From positions 1-6,246 of the forward strand of contig JAICHC010000179.1 in NCBI GenBank assembly GCA_025922795.1: 6,246 bases of DNA, in the 5' to 3' direction. The notes beneath the pieces were generated by a model. The model did not search any database. It saw only the letters and a program-made list of their open reading frames with translations, and had not been told where the DNA came from. Source of the stretch: Candidatus Binatia bacterium (GTDB lineage Bacteria > Desulfobacterota_B > Binatia > UBA9968). The translations under genes were made by a program, and so were the position numbers. Positions 1 through 5,801 of this stretch are shown piece by piece; positions within the stretch are counted from its first letter, which is position 1; each line of letters opens with the position of its first letter.

Positions 1-819
1 CGTCCCGCCGCCTATTGCGGTGTCATCGGATTCAAGCCGACGCACGGACTGATTTCGCGCCACGGCGCGTTCGTGCTGTCGCGCACCCTCGATCACGTCG
101 GTTTGTTTGCCAACTCGGTCGACGATATCGCGCTCTTGGTTGAGCAAATCGTCGGCCACGACGAGAACGATCCCGATACTCGGTCGCGAGCGCGCGTTCC
201 GTTCGCGAACATAGCGGCTGAAGAGCCGCCGTTGCCGCCGATGTTTGCGTTCGTCAAAACTCCCCGTTGGCAAAGCGCTGACGAAGATACCAAAGAGGGA
301 TTTGCCGAGATCATCGAACAGCTGGGTAGTCAGGTCGAAGAAGTCGAGCTGTTTCCGTCGGCCGGCGACGCCTGGGAGTGGCACCAGACCATCATGGCCG
401 CCGAGATGGCTCACAACCTCGATCGCGAGTGGACGAACGGGCGAGATCGTCTCTCTGACCAACTGCTGGCACAGATCGCGCGCGGGCGCGAAGTGCGGGC
501 GGCGGATTACCTGCGCGCGCTAAGCCGGATTGCGCCGGTCCATGGAAGCTTCGTCGAGTTGTTCGAGCAGCGTTACGACGCGATTCTCACTCCCGCCGCG
601 ACCAGCGCAGCGCCGAAGGGACTCTCCAGCACTGGCGATCCGTCTTTCTGCACGCTGTGGACTTTTTGCGGCATGCCCGCGATCAGCCTGCCGTTACTGC
701 AAAGCGCCAACGGTTTGCCGATCGGCGTGCAGCTCGTCGGTCCGCGTCACGGCGACGCGCGGCTCTTGCGCACGGCGCGCTGGCTCGCGGCCAAGATGGC
801 GGTAATGGAAAATGGATAA
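1..819 (+). CDS. Amidase signature family hydrolase, C-terminal part (5' end outside window)
   Basis: The frame is open from base 1 (first residues RPAAYCGVIGFKPTHG) to TAA at 817-819, giving 272 visible residues. The opening matches the stretch that directly follows the Ser-rich signature of amidases such as GatA, so the catalytic Lys and the two Ser lie upstream of the window and cannot be checked. The LDHVG segment and the C-terminal blocks WTFCGMPAISLPL and GLPIGVQLVGPRHGD are typical of the family, which hydrolyses amide bonds in the cytoplasm. Substrate cannot be assigned; this could be a catabolic amidase, an allophanate-hydrolase-like enzyme or a GatA paralogue. An internal GTG at 73 is not the start, because the family homology continues upstream of it. 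The last residues (VMENG) are encoded by a heptamer repeat. The gene converges on the channel gene at 948-2327. Confidence 0.92.
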   Translation, partial: RPAAYCGVIGFKPTHGLISRHGAFVLSRTLDHVGLFANSVDDIALLVEQIVGHDENDPDTRSRARVPFANIAAEEPPLPPMFAFVKTPRWQSADEDTKEGFAEIIEQLGSQVEEVELFPSAGDAWEWHQTIMAAEMAHNLDREWTNGRDRLSDQLLAQIARGREVRAADYLRALSRIAPVHGSFVELFEQRYDAILTPAATSAAPKGLSSTGDPSFCTLWTFCGMPAISLPLLQSANGLPIGVQLVGPRHGDARLLRTARWLAAKMAVMENG

Positions 820-832
820 TGGATAATTGAAA
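805..832 (+). repeat. Heptanucleotide repeat array, forward copy
   Basis: Four consecutive 7-mers are visible: ATGGAAA, ATGGATA, ATGGATA, ATTGAAA. The array contains the amidase stop codon (817-819), so it forms both the last codons of the gene and the start of the spacer. Similar degenerate heptamers recur in inverted orientation at 852-908. Confidence 0.75.
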
Positions 833-834
833 AA

Positions 835-924
835 GGGTAACGGAAGCTGATCTGCAATTCTGCATCATCATTATCAATCCTCTATTTCTGGCATTCTCCA
901 TCCTCCATCATCGGTGCGTTACCC
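835..924. repeat. 8-bp inverted repeat around the heptamer spacer
   Basis: GGGTAACG at 835-842 is perfectly complementary to CGTTACCC at 917-924, with 74 bases between the arms. It encloses the inverted heptamer array but not the forward one. It could be a large stem-loop between convergent genes or the ends of a small non-autonomous element. No convincing target-site duplication flanks it, and no U-run follows either arm. Confidence 0.4.
852..908 (-). repeat. Degenerate heptanucleotide repeat array, inverted copy
   Basis: Read on the - strand from 908 down, the sequence splits into ATGGAGG, ATGGAGA, ATGCCAG, an irregular 9-mer (AAATAGAGG), ATTGATA, a 6-mer (ATGATG), ATGCAGA and ATTGCAG. Most units start with AT and keep the ATGGANA or ATTGNNA pattern of the forward array. 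The two arrays face each other across the convergent spacer. They resemble the short tandemly repeated repetitive sequences described in other bacteria; no coding potential is visible. Confidence 0.6.
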
Positions 925-947
925 TGACAGCGGGCACGAGAAGCCCA

Positions 948-2327
948 TCAGAATTCGTAGGTTATCTTGGTAAATAAACTGTAGGCCATCTTTCCCGAGA
1001 GCGCGCCGTAGGCGTTGCCGGCTCGGAACGCGGCGCCGACCAGTTCGATTTCGATGTTCTTCCATTCTTTGAGCAAGCCATAGAGCATCCATTCCTGGCC
1101 GAGATTTTTGTCGGTGCCGTTCGGCTCGGCTTCAATCCGGCCGTCGCGCACGAAGGGAACGGCGTGAATTTGGCGAAAATGGCGATAGGCAAATTCTATG
1201 TGGCTCTTCGAAAGCACCGGGAACTGCACGGCGAAAACGGGCACACTTAGGTTTGAAAGCTCGGGTCTTAAAAGCTCGCCGTAGGTGCGAAACTCTTCAT
1301 CGTTACTTTGCAAGCCGGTCTGGCGGAAGCTGTGATCGATTCCTTGGTCGGGCCTTTTATCGCCCGACCCGACGGCATACCCCAAGGTGAATAGAGGCTG
1401 ACCCGGAAATTGGGACTCCCAGCGGGCGCCGATATCGATGGCCCAACCCTGCACGGGCTGGCTGCGCCGCGAAGTGACAACCTCTCGGTTGCCCGGCGCC
1501 TCTTCGAATTCCAACAAATTTTCTCTGCCGAAGACCGCGGCACCATCCGCCCAGTAGGAAAAATCGCCGACCGCCGCTTGCAATGTCCTTCCCGCAACGC
1601 GAACACCGCCCCACCATAGCGTAGCGTCGCTCGGATCGACTCGGTCCTCACGAAGGGAAGCTCCGACGGCAGGGGTCGATGATCGATCGTGATGGTATAG
1701 CAGGAACAAGTCGAGACCGTGATTTTTAACGTAGCGCCAGTTGACGCGGCCGAGCAAACGAAAGACGTCCTGGTTTTCGGGCTCGCTCCAGTCTTCGAGC
1801 AACGATTTCCGCGGCAGCTCCTGACCCACCCCAAACTGGAGGAAGCCCCAACCGCCTCGGTAGCGCAGGCTTACCGCGTCGAGATCGTCGTCCCACCACC
1901 AGCGGCGCGGCTCTTCGAAGTTTTGCCGGCCGACCTTGAGCGCGAGATCGCGGCCGAGCAGCCGGTCGAAACGAACCCAGGTTTCGCCCCTCTCCAAATC
2001 GACTTCCGACCTTCTGGCGCCGCCGTCGGTGTAGAGTTCGTGCTCGCCGAGCACTTTGGCTTCTAAAAGAACCGCAATCCAGTCGCTGTAACCATAGGCC
2101 CAGCGCAACTCAAACTCCTGATCAAAGCGAACGAGATCGTCGCGATTACTTTTGTCGAACGCAAAATTCTTACGAAAGTCGAAGATGGCCTCGTACTCGC
2201 CGCCGATCTCCCAGGAGGAGGCTGGTTTACTGTTTTGCCGAGCAGCAAGAGCAGGCTGCTGCGCGCTAAGCTCGTCCGAGACAAGCGCAAGGAGAAACAG
2301 CAGCGTTCCAACAACGAAGTGGGTCAT
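948..2327 (-). CDS. AlgE-like (alginate export family) outer-membrane beta-barrel channel
   Basis: This is a 459-residue protein with an N-terminal signal peptide (residues 1-22, hydrophobic core VVGTLLFLLALV, probable cleavage after LSA) and a terminal YEF, the aromatic end recognised by the barrel-assembly machinery. Blocks characteristic of the alginate-export/AlgE family are present: VGRQNFEEPRRWWWDDDLDA (132-151), LGYAVGSGD (315-323) and FRQTGLQSN...YGELLRPELSNL (334-360). Length is close to AlgE (about 490). The fold is an outer-membrane barrel that lets anionic or other small solutes cross; nothing nearby suggests alginate synthesis, so substrate is unknown. ATG at 2327 is the only plausible start: no in-frame ATG, GTG or TTG lies between it and the upstream stop at 2409-2411. 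It has no Shine-Dalgarno sequence. A degenerate CusR-type box lies 81 bases upstream, suggesting control by the neighbouring two-component system. Confidence 0.88.
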   Translation of the reverse strand: MTHFVVGTLLFLLALVSDELSAQQPALAARQNSKPASSWEIGGEYEAIFDFRKNFAFDKSNRDDLVRFDQEFELRWAYGYSDWIAVLLEAKVLGEHELYTDGGARRSEVDLERGETWVRFDRLLGRDLALKVGRQNFEEPRRWWWDDDLDAVSLRYRGGWGFLQFGVGQELPRKSLLEDWSEPENQDVFRLLGRVNWRYVKNHGLDLFLLYHHDRSSTPAVGASLREDRVDPSDATLWWGGVRVAGRTLQAAVGDFSYWADGAAVFGRENLLEFEEAPGNREVVTSRRSQPVQGWAIDIGARWESQFPGQPLFTLGYAVGSGDKRPDQGIDHSFRQTGLQSNDEEFRTYGELLRPELSNLSVPVFAVQFPVLSKSHIEFAYRHFRQIHAVPFVRDGRIEAEPNGTDKNLGQEWMLYGLLKEWKNIEIELVGAAFRAGNAYGALSGKMAYSLFTKITYEF

Positions 2328-2352
2328 CGCAACTATAAGGAGGCGCCAGTCT

Positions 2353-2372
2353 AACGCCGCTTCGGCAGCGTT
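2353..2372 (-). promoter_or_regulatory. Short hairpin in the leader of the channel gene
   Basis: On the - strand AACGCTGC and GCGGCGTT form an 8-bp stem with one G-U pair and a CGAA loop, 25 bases upstream of the channel ATG. On the + strand the loop reads C(TTCG)G but the stem has a C-A mismatch, so the - strand RNA folds better. No T-run follows, so it is not a terminator. A role in mRNA stability or translation control is inference only. Confidence 0.35.
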
Positions 2373-2407
2373 GACAATACGAATTCTCGAGCCTTTCCAC
2401 GTGCGCA

Positions 2408-2423
2408 GCTACGATCTTGTAGA
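2408..2423 (-). promoter_or_regulatory. Candidate CusR/HprR-type operator upstream of the channel gene (degenerate)
   Basis: The - strand reads TCTACAAGATCGTAGC, an imperfect version of the ATTAC-N6-GTAAT palindrome found twice elsewhere here. Its core TACAAGATCGTA matches TACAAAATTGTA of the recalled E. coli CusR/HprR box at 10 of 12 positions, and CTAC/GTAG is itself palindromic. It lies between the terminator-like hairpin and the channel ATG. The outer bases do not match, and no good -10 element follows at the spacing seen for the 3503-3518 site. Confidence 0.4.
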
Positions 2424-2482
2424 CTCAAAAATGTGCTGCCGGATCGGAAGTTGGGCGGAATATGCCTGGCAGGAGAAAGAGC

Positions 2483-2523
2483 CGGAGGAGGGAGCATGAA
2501 AATTCATCAGCCTCCCTCCTCCG
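2483..2523 (-). terminator. Strong hairpin after the secreted-protein gene, possible terminator
   Basis: CGGAGGAGGGAG (2483-2494) and CTCCCTCCTCCG (2512-2523) pair perfectly over 12 bp. The 17-base loop contains a further self-complementary ATGAAAATTCAT. The hairpin starts 12 bases after the TAG of the secreted-protein gene. On the - strand it is followed by GCTCTTTCTCC, only a poor U-tract, so it may be a weak intrinsic terminator or a 3'-end stabilising structure that uncouples the channel gene from the genes upstream. Confidence 0.55.
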
Positions 2524-2534
2524 CGCGCGTCAGT

Positions 2535-3269
2535 CTAGTCGTCGTTGGCGATATGAAAGTCGATCAGCTCCAAGCCGTTATCGAACGCGAGTCCCACTCC
2601 CGGGCAGTAACGCTTGATGCTTTTGGCCCCGGGTTCCAGTGGCGAGGTCTCAACGATCTCGACGCAGCCGTCGAACGTTTTTTCCGGCATGGTATTGACC
2701 GTGATCGTCAAGCCCATTTGGACGTGCTCCGCTCGATCCAGGGCCACGTCCGGCGCGATTTCCTGGAAGTACCGCGCGCCCAACAGGAATGTTCCGGGCA
2801 TGATGATCCCGGGGAGAGCGTCGTCTTGTCCCGCCAGCCATGCGCCGCCGATCTCCTCGGGGAAGACCTCCTCGCCGAAATAAAAAATATCGTTCGTTTC
2901 GGTGCAGCGAGCAAAGAAATTACGCGACCGCTCGATCAGCTCGTTATTTTCCGTTTCTAGCTCTTCGATCACGCGTGTGCTGACGGATAGTTTTTCGCCC
3001 TTGGCTGTGGTGAAGTCGATTTTTCGTTTTTCTCTCAGGACGGTAATCTCGACAACCTCGCTTCCGTCAGAGAGTACTAAGCGATCCCCGGGATTCAAAC
3101 TGAAGTAAGCGTTCCTGCCCGTATCGGAGAATGTGCAGTCCTCGATACGGAAGTCGGTGGTAAATTCTTTCTTATCCGAGCCTGGCTGACTTTTTGCCGC
3201 GGCTGCCGTAAAGATCATCCCAGCAGCGGTTACGCAAAAGAGAGATAACATTCTTCTGTAGGTGTTCAT
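2535..3269 (-). CDS. Secreted conserved protein of unknown function (244 aa)
   Basis: The start is ATG 3269, because AGGAGG lies 6 bases upstream and the protein then opens with a classic signal peptide (MNTYRR, then hydrophobic FCVTAAGMIFTAAAA, cleavage near residue 25). The open frame extends upstream to GTG 3449, but that extension is Arg-rich, lacks a signal peptide and overlaps another ribosome site. Mature blocks include ARCTETNDIFYFGEEV (120-135), GAWLAGQDDALPGIIMPG (142-159), RYFQEIAPDVALDRAE (166-181), TFDGCVEIVETSPLEPG (198-214) and KRYCPGVGL (219-227). I recognise this series from uncharacterised exported proteins whose members carry a Y(A/C)PGVGL motif near the end; no function is known to me. 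Four cysteines (45, 122, 202, 222) remain after cleavage. It is probably periplasmic or surface-exposed. It lies downstream of the small ORF and a CusR-type box. Confidence 0.85.
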   Translation of the reverse strand: MNTYRRMLSLFCVTAAGMIFTAAAAKSQPGSDKKEFTTDFRIEDCTFSDTGRNAYFSLNPGDRLVLSDGSEVVEITVLREKRKIDFTTAKGEKLSVSTRVIEELETENNELIERSRNFFARCTETNDIFYFGEEVFPEEIGGAWLAGQDDALPGIIMPGTFLLGARYFQEIAPDVALDRAEHVQMGLTITVNTMPEKTFDGCVEIVETSPLEPGAKSIKRYCPGVGLAFDNGLELIDFHIANDD

Positions 3270-3275
3270 GTCCTT

Positions 3276-3281
3276 CCTCCT
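3276..3281 (-). promoter_or_regulatory. Ribosome binding site that fixes the secreted-protein start
   Basis: On the - strand AGGAGG stands 6 bases before ATG 3269. This favours the start with the signal peptide over the longer open frame. A 6-bp stem with one G-U pair (CGGCGG/CTGCCG, 3293-3308) lies just upstream of it. Confidence 0.8.
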
Positions 3282-3361
3282 GTTCTTGTCAGCGGCAGAA
3301 CTCCGCCGGACCGCCCGGTTTCTGAGACACAAAATGGGGACGCGCTGAAACATCCTCGAGG

Positions 3362-3442
3362 TCAGGTGTAGCCGCTGGAACACGTGAAAACAGCTACCTG
3401 GGGTAAGCACGCGCCGCGTCCGGCGACTGCTTCGATTTTCAT
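3362..3442 (-). CDS. Small ORF, 26-residue peptide of unknown function
   Basis: ATG 3442 is preceded at 5 bases by the perfect Shine-Dalgarno GGAGGT (within AAAGGAGGTG), the best ribosome site in the window. The ORF runs to TGA at 3362-3364. The peptide begins MKIEAVAGRGACLP, ends FTCSSGYT, and has two cysteines (12 and 21). It has no hydrophobic stretch long enough to be a signal peptide or membrane segment. It lies between the kinase gene and the secreted-protein gene, 92 bases upstream of the latter and in a different frame, directly downstream of a CusR-type box and a plausible -10. It could be a regulatory leader peptide, a small functional peptide or a decayed gene. I do not recognise a family. 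Confidence 0.45.
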   Translation of the reverse strand: MKIEAVAGRGACLPQVAVFTCSSGYT

Positions 3443-3447
3443 GGCGC

Positions 3448-3453
3448 ACCTCC
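3448..3453 (-). promoter_or_regulatory. Perfect Shine-Dalgarno sequence of the small ORF
   Basis: GGAGGT on the - strand, within AAAGGAGGTGCGCC, stands 5 bases before ATG 3442. The overlapping GTG at 3449, which would open the longer frame of the secreted protein, is part of this ribosome site and so is an unlikely start. Confidence 0.7.
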
Positions 3454-3480
3454 TTTCTTGCGCCACATTAACAACGCAAC

Positions 3481-3509
3481 CTAATAGGCAAATGATGGAG
3501 AAATTACGA
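3481..3509 (-). promoter_or_regulatory. Candidate activator-dependent promoter of the small ORF and secreted protein
   Basis: A -10-like TATTAG (3481-3486, 4 of 6) stands 17 bases from TCGTAA (3504-3509), a very poor -35 hexamer that lies inside the ATTAC-N6-GTAAT operator. A response-regulator box replacing the -35 element is the usual arrangement for OmpR-family activators. Transcription would begin about 30-35 bases before the small-ORF ATG. Confidence 0.4.
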
Positions 3510-3518
3510 ATCGGTAAT
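3503..3518. promoter_or_regulatory. CusR/HprR-type operator ATTAC-N6-GTAAT, upstream of the small ORF
   Basis: The + strand reads ATTACGAATCGGTAAT, a palindrome with 5-bp half sites, in the 93-bp gap between the kinase stop and the small-ORF start. The half sites are identical to those at 5802-5817. It agrees with the recalled E. coli CusR/HprR box CATTACAAAATTGTAATG at both half sites but poorly in the central six bases. Confidence 0.65.
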
Positions 3519-3535
3519 CTTCGCTGGCGGATAAC

Positions 3536-4951
3536 TCAGGCTGTCGGCGCGACGCAGGGTAGCATGACCGTAAAAGTAGTCCCCACATTGGGCGTGCTGG
3601 TTACGGCAATTCGACCACGGTGAGCCTTTACGACGGCTTCAACCAAAGTCAATCCCAACCCGGTGCCCGGCCGTGCCCGGCTCCTGTCGCAGCGGTAGAA
3701 GCGCCGAAAAATGTGCGGCAGATCCTCAGGAGCAATACCAACCCCGGTATCACTGACGGCAATGACAGCGAGATTTTGGTCGCTGCCGATCGACACGGTG
3801 ACCGAGCCCCCCGGCGGGGTGTAATTCACGGCGTTATCGATAAGATTGGCGAGCATACGTTGCAGTGCCTGGAGGACGCCTCGGACTCTGAGATCAGCGT
3901 CGATCCGAATTACGAGATCAACGCCCTTGTCTTCGGCCACCGGTTGAAACAATTCGCACGCGTCGTGCGCAAGGCGGCCTATATCGATCTCTTCGGTCCT
4001 TTGTTGGCCTGCGGTCGCTTCAGTCTGGGAGATGTAGAGCATGGTGTTGATCATGTCCAAGAGCCGATCGCATTCTTCGACCGTACTGGCCGCTGCGGCC
4101 TCATATTCATCGATGGCTTGGCCGTTTGTTAAAGAGAGTTCCGCCATGCCACGGATGCGCGTGATCGGACTGCGCAGGTCGTGGGCGATATTTTCGGTCA
4201 TCTCTTTCGTCTCGGTAACGAGCGTCTGGATCCGGTCGAGCATGTCATTGAAGGTGACGGCCAGACGATCGATCTCGTCCGCTGCTCCCATCACCGGAAC
4301 CCTCTGCGCAAGATCGCTCGCTGAAATTGCCCGGGCGGTCCGAATGACTTCTTCGACGTTGGTCATCGCACGCCGGGCCATGAACCAGCCGAGCCCACCG
4401 GCCGAAAGCATCAGGAGAACGATTGTGAGAACGAAAATCTGGCGGAACTCGGTCAAAAATTCGTCATTGTCTTCGAGCGACTGGCCGATCTGCAGGATCG
4501 TGCCGGATCCGATTCTCGCGTAAATCGTCCGGGCTTTATGGCGCCTCCCGGCGATTTCCAGAGTTTCGAATACCGGCTTGCCATCCCTCGCGAGACGCCC
4601 TAATGCAGTTCGGTTGACGGTCAAGGATCCCCAGAAAAACAATTCAGAGGAGGCGATCTCAACACCGTCGGAGCCCAGCAAGCGATAGAAAACCTCCTTT
4701 ACCCCGTCGGGTTTCGCTTCGAGGAGCATCGTCGCCTTGACTTCGTCGATGCCCTTTGCGGTCAGCAGGTCCGAGAATTCCTCGATGTCTTCGAGCAGGT
4801 CCTCGTCTGTCCGATGATCCAGGATCGCGGCAATCTGCAGGTAAAAGATGAGAAAAGCTAGGAGCGATGAAACCGTGAATATTCCCGCGTACCAGAGGGT
4901 GAGCCGAAACGCCAGTGTGCGGCGAATGCTACGGAGCTTGGCGAACCACAT
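3536..4951 (-). CDS. HAMP sensor histidine kinase, partner of the adjacent response regulator
   Basis: A 471-residue inner-membrane kinase. TM1 is about residues 14-38 and TM2 about 172-192, enclosing a sensor domain of some 130 residues. Then come HAMP (about 190-245, ARRAMTNVEE...), the H-box NIAHDLRSPITRIRG with His257 as phosphorylation site, the N-box NLIDNAVNYTPPGG (Asn373), DTGVGI (401-406), the F-box IFRRFYRCDRSR and the G2 motif GTGLGL. All catalytic elements are present. Domain order matches CusS/HprS-type kinases. The sensor domain has no Cys, two His (46, 138) and one Met (75), so copper or silver sensing as in CusS is not evident and the stimulus is unknown. The ATG lies within the response-regulator gene (23-bp overlap) and has no good Shine-Dalgarno, indicating translational coupling. 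An operator lies just after its stop codon. Confidence 0.93.
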   Translation of the reverse strand: MWFAKLRSIRRTLAFRLTLWYAGIFTVSSLLAFLIFYLQIAAILDHRTDEDLLEDIEEFSDLLTAKGIDEVKATMLLEAKPDGVKEVFYRLLGSDGVEIASSELFFWGSLTVNRTALGRLARDGKPVFETLEIAGRRHKARTIYARIGSGTILQIGQSLEDNDEFLTEFRQIFVLTIVLLMLSAGGLGWFMARRAMTNVEEVIRTARAISASDLAQRVPVMGAADEIDRLAVTFNDMLDRIQTLVTETKEMTENIAHDLRSPITRIRGMAELSLTNGQAIDEYEAAAASTVEECDRLLDMINTMLYISQTEATAGQQRTEEIDIGRLAHDACELFQPVAEDKGVDLVIRIDADLRVRGVLQALQRMLANLIDNAVNYTPPGGSVTVSIGSDQNLAVIAVSDTGVGIAPEDLPHIFRRFYRCDRSRARPGTGLGLTLVEAVVKAHRGRIAVTSTPNVGTTFTVMLPCVAPTA

Positions 4952-5609
4952 AGCCGATGCCGCGAATGGTATGGATCAGTTTCGCACGACCGTAGGCCTT
5001 GTCGATCTTGTCCCGCAGCCTGCACATACACGCTTCGACCACATTCGTGTGCGGATCAAAATTATAGTCCCAGACATGTTCCATGATCATCGTCTTGGAA
5101 ACCACTCGCCCAGCGTTGCGCATGAGATACTCGAGCAGCGCAAACTCGCGCGGCTGAAGATCGATTCTTTTTTCTCCCCGGACCACTTCACGGGTCAGCA
5201 GGTCGATCGATAGATCCCCGACCTTAAGGCTCGTCGGTTCGGAGACCCCGCTCGCTCGCCGCAGCAACGCCTGAACACGAGCCAAGAGCTCGGAGAAGGC
5301 AAAAGGTTTGGTAAGGTAATCATCACTGCCGGTTTCCAGCCCCTTGACCCTTTCGTCTGTGGAGCCGCGTGCGCTCAAAATAATCACCGGCAACTTGCTT
5401 TTTTGGCGGCGCAATTCCCCAATGAGAGCCAGGCCGTCTAACTTTGGCAACATGAGGTCGACGATCGCAGCGTCGTAGGGTTCGCCCAGGGCTGCATGCA
5501 GACCGGTTTCCCCGTCACTGACGTGGTCCACGGCATAGCCGCTTTGTTTGAGCCCCTTGACGATGAAAGCGGCGGTTTTCGTGTCATCTTCGACCAGCAG
5601 CAAGCGCAT
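4929..5609 (-). CDS. OmpR-family response regulator, CusR/HprR-like
   Basis: A 226-residue DNA-binding regulator. The receiver domain (1-118) has the acidic pair Asp8-Asp9, the phosphoacceptor Asp51 (VDLMLPKLDG), Ser79 and Lys101 (DDYLTKPF). The C-terminal winged-helix domain (about 126-224) contains LQPREFALLEYLMRNAGRVV, the recognition-helix region HTNVVEACMCRLRDKID and the ending IHTIRGIGYVVR. I chose ATG 5609 because MRLLLVEDD is the standard opening of the family; the frame is open 29 codons further but that extension has no family features. There is no strong Shine-Dalgarno. The kinase gene starts inside its 3' end. The CusR-type palindrome 193 bases upstream, and a second copy before the small ORF, suggest autoregulation and control of the exported proteins. 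The exact orthologue (CusR, HprR, CopR or another) cannot be settled from sequence alone. Confidence 0.94.
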   Translation of the reverse strand: MRLLLVEDDTKTAAFIVKGLKQSGYAVDHVSDGETGLHAALGEPYDAAIVDLMLPKLDGLALIGELRRQKSKLPVIILSARGSTDERVKGLETGSDDYLTKPFAFSELLARVQALLRRASGVSEPTSLKVGDLSIDLLTREVVRGEKRIDLQPREFALLEYLMRNAGRVVSKTMIMEHVWDYNFDPHTNVVEACMCRLRDKIDKAYGRAKLIHTIRGIGYVVRQAP

Positions 5610-5801
5610 ATGGACCACATCGCTCAGCTCGGGAGCGGCGGAATGTTTTCGAATTTTCCAATCCGTGCAAGGCTCACGGTCGGGCCGCTCACCCATCCCC
5701 GGCGATGGTGTTCGGATTATCGCTCTTGACGCAACTTGATGCTACCCATCTCATGGTACCCGGATCTTACGACGCCTCGATCACCCCCGGCTAACGGGAA
5801 C

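Noticed and set aside
932..946. GGGC/GCCC hairpin just after the channel stop codon
   Set aside because: The stem has only four pairs and no U-run, too weak to call a terminator.
1719..2066. 115-codon open frame on the + strand
   Set aside because: It lies wholly inside the AlgE-like channel gene on the other strand, whose family motifs are clear. It has no ribosome site or recognisable domain.
2433..2960. 175-codon open frame on the + strand
   Set aside because: It overlaps the secreted-protein gene on the opposite strand and crosses the terminator-like hairpin. It shows no domain or signal.
3362..3442. Small ORF as a PqqA-like peptide precursor
   Set aside because: It lacks the Glu-x3-Tyr motif of PqqA and no modifying enzyme is encoded nearby.
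3270..3449. N-terminal extension of the secreted protein to GTG 3449
   Set aside because: The extension is Arg-rich without a signal peptide, its GTG lies inside the small-ORF ribosome site, and a proper AGGAGG plus signal peptide start at 3269.
3443..3480. Possible sigma-54 promoter (TGGCGC before the small ORF)
   Set aside because: There is no GC pair at the required -12 spacing, and the element overlaps the leader just before the ribosome site.
3620..4132. 170-codon open frame on the + strand
   Set aside because: It is antisense to the catalytic domain of the histidine kinase; the open frame is a by-product of GC-rich codon use.
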